DNA of 27,963 nucleotides, from positions 1-27,963 of the forward strand of contig JAHHQY010000016.1 in the NCBI GenBank assembly GCA_020026115.1. Reading direction: 5' to 3'. Source of the stretch: Actinobacillus sp. (GTDB lineage Bacteria; Pseudomonadota; Gammaproteobacteria; Enterobacterales; Pasteurellaceae). Shown here in pieces: positions 22,644-27,963 of this stretch. The position numbers were made by a program, and so were the translations under genes. Under the pieces are notes generated by a model. That model ran no database searches. It saw nothing but the letters and a program-made list of their open reading frames with translations, and was not told where the DNA came from. Each line of letters starts with the position of its first letter. Positions within the stretch are counted from its first letter, which is position 1.

Positions 22644-24494
22644 CTAAAGGGGAAATAAAAGCGGTACTAAAAAAACCGTAACGAGCATCACTAAAAGAGT
22701 AAAAGGCACGCCGATTTTTAAAAAATCATTAAATTTATAATTACCCAAACCAATAACCATCGTATTGACTGGGGATGAAATTGGGGTCATAAAAGCACTT
22801 GAGGCCGCAAAGGCCACAACCATCGCAAAAGGAACGGGCGAAAAATGTAACTGGTTGGCCATTTCAATTCCAATCGGGGACATTAAAATTGCGGTCGCTG
22901 TGTTGGAAATAAATAAGCCTACAATGGCACATACCACAAAAAGAGCCATTAAGAGTAAATGCGGTGCCCAATTCCCTGCAATTTGTAATAAATGTTCGAC
23001 AATTAAATCTACCCCGCCTGTTTTTTGCAAAGCTATTGAAAAAGGCATCATGCCTATAATTAAAATTAAGCTGGGCCATTGAATGGAATTGTAAGCCGAT
23101 TTTGCATCAACACAACGGAATTTTGCTAATAATAAACAACCAATTAATGCGGCAATAACATTCGGCACAATTCCTGACACCATTAAAGCCACCATAAGAA
23201 AAATAGATAATAAAGCATAAGGTGCTTGGCTTTGCGCCGGTGCGGCTTGTTCAATTTCAGTTGGGAAATCCAACATAAAAAAGTTTTTGGTTTTCAATCG
23301 CATCGCTTCAATGGCTTTCCACGACCCCACCAACAAAAGCAAATCCCCCATTTGTAAAGGTTCTTGCACTAAATTACCGCTTAAAATTTCGTTATTACGT
23401 TTGATACCAATAATATTCATTCCGTAATTAGAACGAAAACGTAATGCACTGATGCTTTTACCAATATATTCACTGCCTGGTGCGGGGGTAATTTCCACCA
23501 TTCCAAGGGTTTTCGCTTGCTGATTAAATTGCATTTTGCTTAATTCTGCCGGCGCTAAAGAATGCTGTTGACAAAACTCTTCCAAATTTAATTCAGGGCA
23601 ACTCATATCTACTAATAAAATATCTTTTTCATGCACTTCCATTTTGCCTATTCCTGCAACATGCAAGGTTGAATGCAAATGTTTCCAACGTTCTAAGGCA
23701 ATAATGTTAATGCCAAATTTATTACGTAATTCTAAATTTTCTACGCGTTGACCAATAAAATCTGAACCCGCTCGAACCACAAAACGCTTACTACGTTCTG
23801 TTAATTTATATTCATCGATTAAATCTTGAATGGACAGCCTGTCGGCTAATTGATCTTCAGAAAGCGTATTCGCCCCTAACCAACCACGCACTAAAAGCAT
23901 ATAAATAATGCCCATAAGCAAAATAACGCAACCAATCGGCGTAAAAGAAAAGAAACTTAAGCGTTCCCCTGAAAGACGTAATAATTCAGCATTAACGACT
24001 AAGTTGGGCGCCGTTGCAATTAACGTCATCATACCGCTAATTAAAGCCGCCATACTTAAGGGCATCATAAGTCGTTTAGGCGAAATGTTCATTTTTTGAC
24101 AAATCACCAACACCACAGGAATGAAAATCGCCACCACGCCTGTCGAACTCATAAACGCCCCTAAAAAAGCAACGGCCATCATCAATAAAATAATCACACG
24201 CGTTTCGCTATTTTTGGCTTTTTTAATGAGCCATTCGCTCACCGAATACGCAACGCCCGTTCGTACTAAACTTTCGCCAATAACAAAAAGCAAGCCAATT
24301 AAGATAATATTTGGGTCGCTAAAACCGGCAAAGACTTCAGGCAAGGTTAAAATTCCACTTAAACTAAAAGCAAGCATAACCAGTAATGCCACTACGTCCA
24401 TGCGAATTTTATTTTGCAAAAACAAAACAATCGCTACCACTAAAAAGCTGATGGTCCAAAATAATGGACTACTTAAATGGGTTGTTGTCGCCAT
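22644..24494 (-). CDS. SLC13/DASS-family carrier with two RCK_C (TrkA-C) domains, YfbS-like
   Basis: A 616-residue inner-membrane carrier with the layout of E. coli YfbS (about 610): an N-terminal helical half (about residues 10-205), two cytoplasmic TrkA-C/RCK_C regulatory domains (about 215-300 and 310-395, each containing a GxNIIxxxR segment), and a C-terminal helical half. DASS signatures are visible: SSTGVVAIFIPVVL and ATAPNLVVNAELL in the first half, and SNTATAILMSPIGIEMA and PISSPVNTMVIGLGNYKFNDF in the second. Members carry dicarboxylates, sulfate or other anions with sodium; the substrate here is not determinable. The start at 24494 has an AAGGAG site. It sits between rnhB and mog in one transcription direction with no terminator seen on either side. 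Confidence 0.9.
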   Translation of the reverse strand: MATTTHLSSPLFWTISFLVVAIVLFLQNKIRMDVVALLVMLAFSLSGILTLPEVFAGFSDPNIILIGLLFVIGESLVRTGVAYSVSEWLIKKAKNSETRVIILLMMAVAFLGAFMSSTGVVAIFIPVVLVICQKMNISPKRLMMPLSMAALISGMMTLIATAPNLVVNAELLRLSGERLSFFSFTPIGCVILLMGIIYMLLVRGWLGANTLSEDQLADRLSIQDLIDEYKLTERSKRFVVRAGSDFIGQRVENLELRNKFGINIIALERWKHLHSTLHVAGIGKMEVHEKDILLVDMSCPELNLEEFCQQHSLAPAELSKMQFNQQAKTLGMVEITPAPGSEYIGKSISALRFRSNYGMNIIGIKRNNEILSGNLVQEPLQMGDLLLLVGSWKAIEAMRLKTKNFFMLDFPTEIEQAAPAQSQAPYALLSIFLMVALMVSGIVPNVIAALIGCLLLAKFRCVDAKSAYNSIQWPSLILIIGMMPFSIALQKTGGVDLIVEHLLQIAGNWAPHLLLMALFVVCAIVGLFISNTATAILMSPIGIEMANQLHFSPVPFAMVVAFAASSAFMTPISSPVNTMVIGLGNYKFNDFLKIGVPFTLLVMLVTVFLVPLLFPL

Positions 24495-24529
24495 TATGAA
24501 TTGCTCCTTGCGTTAAGCCAAAACGATTT

Positions 24530-24539
24530 TTCGGCGCGA
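24530..24539 (+). repeat. TTCGGYGCGA word, copy 13
   Basis: GATTTTTCGGCGCGAATG in the 49-base gap between rnhB and the SLC13 carrier gene. Confidence 0.65.
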
Positions 24540-24543
24540 ATGA

Positions 24544-25149
24544 TTATTTAAGGTATTTTTTTACAGGGGCAAAACTTTTGCGATGTTCTGCCAAAATGCC
24601 ATATTCAGCTAACTTTTCAAAATGTAATTTGGTTGGATAACCTTTATGTTGTGCAAAACCATATTCAGGATATTGCGCGTCTAAAGCGTACATATCATGA
24701 TCTCGCGCGACTTTCGCTAAAATAGAGGCGGCGCTAATTTCTGCAACGCGCGCATCACCTTTTACCACCGCTTCAGCCGGCATAGGTAAAGGGGGAATTT
24801 TGTTACCATCAACAAAAACAAAATTAGGTTGAATCGCAAGGCCTGCTACGGCGCGTTGCATCGCTAACATGGTGGCTTGCAAAATATTTAATGCATCAAT
24901 TTCTTCTGCACTTGCGCGCCCTAAACTCCAAGCTAAAGCCTTTTCTTTAATTTCTTCGCTTAAAGCATTGCGTTTTTTTTCGCTTAATTTTTTACTGTCC
25001 GTTAAGCCTGCAATCGGTTTATTTGGATCTAAAATGACCGCAGCTGTCACCACATCTCCGATTAAAGGACCGCGACCGACTTCATCTACGCCAGCAATAA
25101 AAGGCACATCGGGATAAACGATGGCGGGAAATTCTTGTGTTTTTTTCAT
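24544..25149 (-). CDS. rnhB: Ribonuclease HII
   Basis: A 201-residue type 2 RNase H (E. coli 198) that cuts the RNA strand of RNA-DNA hybrids and removes ribonucleotides misincorporated into DNA. The DEVGRG motif at residues 22-27 gives the first two catalytic acidic residues; the remaining aspartates lie in FVDGNKIP and ILAKVARDHDMYALD. Its ATG overlaps the lpxB stop by four bases (ATGA), indicating translational coupling. The lpxA-lpxB-rnhB order is widely conserved in gammaproteobacteria. Confidence 0.97.
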   Translation of the reverse strand: MKKTQEFPAIVYPDVPFIAGVDEVGRGPLIGDVVTAAVILDPNKPIAGLTDSKKLSEKKRNALSEEIKEKALAWSLGRASAEEIDALNILQATMLAMQRAVAGLAIQPNFVFVDGNKIPPLPMPAEAVVKGDARVAEISAASILAKVARDHDMYALDAQYPEYGFAQHKGYPTKLHFEKLAEYGILAEHRKSFAPVKKYLK

Positions 25150-26324
25150 TTTGTTTTTTCTTCTAATAAATCTTGTACCGCTAATGCCGCTTGCTTATCT
25201 GCATCGCATTGAATCATACGATGTAAATCTGTAAAGCGCTGAATTAACACATTACGCGCAGAAATCGCTTCTTCTGTATCCGCAAAATAAGGCGTTAAAG
25301 CTTCAACTAAAGCAGGGGCTTCACATTCATGCTGAATTAATTCAGGCACTAACATTTCATTGGCTAATAAATTTGGCAAAGAAATGTACGGCGTTTTCAC
25401 CAAGCGTTTCGCTAAAAAATAAGTGCTGGGTTTCATTTTATACCCCACCACCATAGGTGATTTGCACAGCATCGCTTCTAACGCGGCCGTTCCTGAGGCT
25501 AATAAAGTCGCATCTGAAGCCAGCATCGCTTGGCGTGCTTTGCCGTCGAATAAAATCATCTCTAAATTCGGCGCGACTTGTGCTTTTATTGCCTCAAACT
25601 GTGCGCGACGTTTTTCATTTGCTAAAGGCACTAAAAATTGTATGTCTGGAAATTTCGCTTTTAATTGTTGTGCCGTTTCTAAAAAAGGCTTGCTCAAAAA
25701 GGCCGTTTCAGCGGTGCGACTTCCCACTAAAATGCTTAAATATCGTCCTTTAGGATCGAGTTTTAAGGCTTCGCGAGCTTCATTTCGATCTGGTTTTAAA
25801 GCAATTTGATCGGCCATACTATGACCAATAAATCGACACGGCACTTTAAATTTATCATAAAATGCTTTTTCAAAAGGCAAAAACGCTAACACTAAATTTG
25901 TTGCGCGCGCAATTTTATGAATGCGCTTTTGTCGCCATGCCCAAACAGAAGGGCTAACGTAATGTAATGTTTTAATGCCACTTTCTTTTAAGGCTAATTC
26001 CACATCTAAATTAAAATCTGGCGCATCAATACCAATAAAAATATCGGGTTTTTCGGCGCGAAGGCGTTTTATTAAACTTTGGCGAATGTGTAAAAGTCGC
26101 GGTAAATGCTTCACCACTTCGGCTAAGCCCATCACCGCAATTTCATCCATATTAAAATAGCTTTCAGCGCCTTCTTTTTGCATACGTTCGCCAGCAATAC
26201 CAACAAACTTGGCTTGCGGATATAAAATTTTTAATTGCTTAATGAGTGCACTTCCTAGCATATCGCCAGAAATTTCCCCTGCAACTAAAGCAATGGTGGG
26301 TGCTTTTTGCACTTGCTTTGACAT
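25146..26324 (-). CDS. lpxB: Lipid-A-disaccharide synthase
   Basis: A 392-residue peripheral membrane glycosyltransferase (GT19) that joins UDP-diacylglucosamine and lipid X into the lipid A disaccharide. Family features are the N-terminal ALVAGEISGDMLG, FIGIDAPDFNLD, YVSPSVWAWR and the C-terminal LLASGTAALEAMLCKSPMVVGYK. The ATG at 26324 was chosen for its GAGGA site and orthologue-like start; an in-frame extension runs back through a terminator hairpin and is not credible. That hairpin ends about 17 bases before the start, so expression depends on read-through from lpxA or on a promoter inside lpxA. It overlaps rnhB by four bases and contains two TTCGGYGCGA words (V-A-P-N and L-R-A-E). Confidence 0.97.
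   Translation of the reverse strand: MSKQVQKAPTIALVAGEISGDMLGSALIKQLKILYPQAKFVGIAGERMQKEGAESYFNMDEIAVMGLAEVVKHLPRLLHIRQSLIKRLRAEKPDIFIGIDAPDFNLDVELALKESGIKTLHYVSPSVWAWRQKRIHKIARATNLVLAFLPFEKAFYDKFKVPCRFIGHSMADQIALKPDRNEAREALKLDPKGRYLSILVGSRTAETAFLSKPFLETAQQLKAKFPDIQFLVPLANEKRRAQFEAIKAQVAPNLEMILFDGKARQAMLASDATLLASGTAALEAMLCKSPMVVGYKMKPSTYFLAKRLVKTPYISLPNLLANEMLVPELIQHECEAPALVEALTPYFADTEEAISARNVLIQRFTDLHRMIQCDADKQAALAVQDLLEEKTK
25567..25576 (+). repeat. TTCGGYGCGA word, copy 14
   Basis: CTAAATTCGGCGCGACTT within lpxB; the coding strand reads V-A-P-N. The base after the word is C, the only such case. Confidence 0.6.
26052..26061 (+). repeat. TTCGGYGCGA word, copy 15
   Basis: GTTTTTCGGCGCGAAGG within lpxB; the coding strand reads L-R-A-E-K. 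Confidence 0.65.
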
Positions 26325-26341
26325 AACGTCCTCAATGAAAT

Positions 26342-26369
26342 AAAAAAATACCGCGTTTTCACGCGGTAT
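26342..26369 (-). terminator. Intrinsic terminator (or attenuator) between lpxA and lpxB
   Basis: On the minus strand ATACCGCGT-GAAA-ACGCGGTAT (26348-26369) is a perfect nine-pair stem with a GAAA loop, followed directly by seven T. It lies 10 bases past the lpxA stop and just before the lpxB ribosome-binding site. Confidence 0.85.
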
Positions 26370-26379
26370 CACATAAACC

Positions 26380-27174
26380 TTAGCGAATAATACCGCGGGT
26401 GGAACGTTTAAAGAAATCTAAGAAGAAACTAATTGCACTATCTTGTTTTGCATATTGCTCAATTTCTGGCATCACTTCTTCTAAGGTTTTTCCACTACGG
26501 TAAATTAATTTATACACGTTGCGAATATCATGTAAGGTTGGTTTATCAAAACCACGACGTTTTAAGCCGGCAATATTCACGCCAAATGGACGAGCGTGGT
26601 TACCTTGCGCCATAACATAAGGTGGTACATCTTGGCTCACCATTGAACCGCCCCCTAACATAACGTGCGCCCCAACAATGACGAACTGATGAATGGCTGA
26701 CATACCGCCTACAATAACAAAATCATCTAATTCTACATGGCCGGCTAAAGTGGCATTATTCGCTAAAATACAACGGTTACGAATTTGGCAATCGTGCGCA
26801 ATATGAGAATTAATCATAAATAAATTGCCATTACCAACACGGGTTACGCCTCCGCCTTGTACTGTACCACGATGAATGGTCACACTTTCACGAATGTGGT
26901 TGCGATCGCCAATAATGGTTTTTGTGTCTTCGCCTTGATATTTTAAGTCCTGATTGACTTCTCCAATACTGGCGAATTGGAAAATTTCATTATCTTCGCC
27001 AATGGTCGTATGTCCATTAACTACAACGTGGGAATGTAAATGTGTACCTTTTCCAATTTCTACATTTTTTCCAATAATACAAAATGGGCCAATGATGACG
27101 TTTTCACCAATTTTTGCCCCTTCTTCTACAATACTACTTGGGTGAATTTGTGCTGTTGGATGAATTAAACTCAT
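26380..27174 (-). CDS. lpxA: UDP-N-acetylglucosamine acyltransferase
   Basis: A 264-residue left-handed beta-helix trimer (E. coli 262) that transfers the 3-hydroxyacyl chain from ACP to UDP-GlcNAc, the first step of lipid A synthesis. Many hexapeptide repeats fill about residues 5-185, then a helical C-terminal domain ends in RSTRGIIR. The catalytic histidine is His127 in INSHIAHDC (E. coli His125), with His124 three residues before. The start at 27174 follows fabZ by 9 bases with an AAGGCGG site. It shares the ACP-linked substrate pool with FabZ, its upstream partner. Confidence 0.98.
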   Translation of the reverse strand: MSLIHPTAQIHPSSIVEEGAKIGENVIIGPFCIIGKNVEIGKGTHLHSHVVVNGHTTIGEDNEIFQFASIGEVNQDLKYQGEDTKTIIGDRNHIRESVTIHRGTVQGGGVTRVGNGNLFMINSHIAHDCQIRNRCILANNATLAGHVELDDFVIVGGMSAIHQFVIVGAHVMLGGGSMVSQDVPPYVMAQGNHARPFGVNIAGLKRRGFDKPTLHDIRNVYKLIYRSGKTLEEVMPEIEQYAKQDSAISFFLDFFKRSTRGIIR

Positions 27175-27183
27175 AACACCGCC

Positions 27184-27642
27184 TTATTTTTTACGACGTG
27201 CGCATTTTAATTCTGCGTCACAAGCTAGCACACCGTTTACCGTTGCTTTCGCTTGGAATAGCGAAATGCCACGGCGTTCTTTCAAGTAAGTAATTTCTAA
27301 ACAAAGCTGATCGCCTGGCAGAACGGGGTGTTTAAAACGTGCATTATCAATTGAGGCAAAATAATATAATTCGTTATCTAATTTACCATTCGTTAAGCAA
27401 GCTAAAACGCCCGATGCTTGTGCTAAGGCTTCTAAAATCAATACGCCAGGAAAAATAGGTTCTTCAGGGAAATGACCTGTAAAACAAGGTTCATTAACGG
27501 AAATATTTTTCACCGCTTTTAACCATTTTCCTTCTTCATAATCCACGACGCGATCCACTAATAAGAAAGGATAACGATGCGGTAAATATTGCATTAATTC
27601 TTTCGCTTCGATGATTTTTGATTCTTGAGTTGTTGCTGTCAC
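27184..27642 (-). CDS. fabZ: (3R)-hydroxyacyl-ACP dehydratase FabZ, probable GTG start
   Basis: A hot-dog-fold enzyme that dehydrates 3-hydroxyacyl-ACP in fatty acid elongation and competes with LpxA and LpxD for that substrate. The active-site histidine and glutamate are His57 (GHFPEEPIFPG) and Glu71 (LILEALAQ), numbered from the GTG start; LPHRYPFLLVDRV precedes them. Two starts are possible. An ATG at 27657 gives 157 residues but has no ribosome-binding site. A GTG at 27642 gives 152 residues, follows AAAGAGG by about five bases, and matches the E. coli length (151), so I prefer it. It heads the lpx run behind a near-consensus promoter. lpxD is not directly upstream within the window, unlike E. 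coli. Confidence 0.93.
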   Translation of the reverse strand: MTATTQESKIIEAKELMQYLPHRYPFLLVDRVVDYEEGKWLKAVKNISVNEPCFTGHFPEEPIFPGVLILEALAQASGVLACLTNGKLDNELYYFASIDNARFKHPVLPGDQLCLEITYLKERRGISLFQAKATVNGVLACDAELKCARRKK

Positions 27643-27687
27643 ACTGACCTCTTTCATTTATATTGACTTGTGCAAAAAATTCTAACA

Positions 27688-27716
27688 ATTATAAGGGATT
27701 TATTCACATAAAACAA
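27688..27716 (-). promoter_or_regulatory. Near-consensus promoter of fabZ-lpxA
   Basis: On the minus strand TTGTTT (27711-27716), a 17-base spacer and a perfect TATAAT (27688-27693) precede fabZ. Start would be near 27681, about 40 bases before the proposed GTG. Confidence 0.7.
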
Positions 27717-27739
27717 AAAAACCCGCTTTTTTTCAGCGA
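27715..27739 (-). terminator. Weak terminator-like hairpin upstream of the fabZ promoter
   Basis: On the minus strand TCGCT-GAAAAAA-AGCGG is followed by seven T. The five-pair stem is short. It overlaps the fabZ -35 edge and could insulate fabZ from upstream transcription. The remaining 224 bases to the window end (27740-27963) are very AT-rich and show no gene I can support. Confidence 0.4.
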
Positions 27740-27963
27740 CCTTAAAAAATTTTTTATTTATTGCTCTTATCTTTGTTTTTTATTTTATGCGTAAAAGAAT
27801 ATTTTTAATGCTCTTTTGATTAAAATCTTTAGTTTCTTGTTTTAAGTAAAAGAGCAAAATTCGGCTTTTCCCTTTTTACTTCTCTTTTTATGAGCATTTT
27901 TTATCTCATTAAACATAAAAAAATCCTTTTTTTCTTATTTATAAAAGCCCAAGCTTTATTTAT

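Noticed and set aside
24121..24516. A 131-codon plus-strand open frame
   Set aside because: Antisense to the SLC13 carrier gene and rich in Lys, Ile and Thr from antisense hydrophobic codons; no ribosome-binding site.
1..27963. Canonical Haemophilus-type (AAGTGCGGT) or Actinobacillus-type (ACAAGCGGT) uptake signals
   Set aside because: I found only imperfect forms, for example AAAAGCGGT near 22661 and AGTGCGGG near 18993; no exact copy by eye, so neither dialect is supported here.
1..27963. Prophage, insertion sequence, CRISPR array or defence island
   Set aside because: All genes are conserved housekeeping or metabolic genes in compact order; no transposase, integrase, direct-repeat array or recognised defence domain is visible.

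Overview
The window reads as ordinary chromosome of a gammaproteobacterium of the family Pasteurellaceae. It is AT-rich. The protein sequences track Haemophilus and E. coli orthologues closely. The gene clusters arcB-arcC-yfcC, cmk-rpsA-ihfB-lapA-lapB and fabZ-lpxA-lpxB-rnhB (without lpxD directly upstream) are Pasteurellaceae-like. I see no phage, insertion sequence, CRISPR array, integron or toxin-antitoxin locus. A Gallibacterium- or Avibacterium-like genus is possible, but I cannot fix it from the sequence.

Layout, mostly on the minus strand. Positions 1-1204 hold a partial tRNA-Ser(UGA) with a good promoter, smpB and an Lrp/AsnC regulator. Positions 1269-4790 form a catabolic operon, arcB-arcC-yfcC (ornithine carbamoyltransferase, carbamate kinase, a YfcC-type carrier), which should make ATP from citrulline; no arginine deiminase gene is present. 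Positions 5059-9774 carry cmk, rpsA, ihfB, lapA, lapB and yciH: nucleotide supply, translation, nucleoid architecture and control of LPS synthesis. Next come a VirK/YbjX-family gene overlapping cmk, the periplasmic protease gene ptrA, plus-strand nif3/ybgI, and serS. Positions 16076-18586 encode an 11-haem, membrane-anchored periplasmic cytochrome c of unknown substrate. Then follow ycaO, plus-strand gloB and ffs (4.5S RNA), and finally a seven-gene minus-strand run fabZ-lpxA-lpxB-rnhB-(SLC13 carrier)-mog-glnB covering lipid A synthesis, RNase HII, an anion carrier, molybdopterin adenylation and PII nitrogen signalling.

The most striking signal is not a gene. The word TTCGGYGCGA (reverse complement TCGCRCCGAA), usually joined on its 5' side to a T-rich or AAATTT tail, occurs exactly 15 times, on both strands, in gaps and in genes. 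Base composition predicts far fewer than one copy. It has the layout of a Pasteurellaceae DNA uptake signal sequence (GC-rich core plus AT tail), but the core is neither of the two known dialects (AAGTGCGGT and ACAAGCGGT), and I found no exact copy of either here. I propose it as a third, divergent uptake-signal dialect. Inside genes it is read in several frames and both directions, so selection appears to act on the DNA word rather than on any peptide.

Other points to check: the undecaheme cytochrome; intrinsic-terminator-like hairpins placed directly before the start codons of arcB, lrp and lpxB; strong hairpins without U-tracts between arcC and yfcC and between rpsA and ihfB; and a probable GTG start for fabZ.
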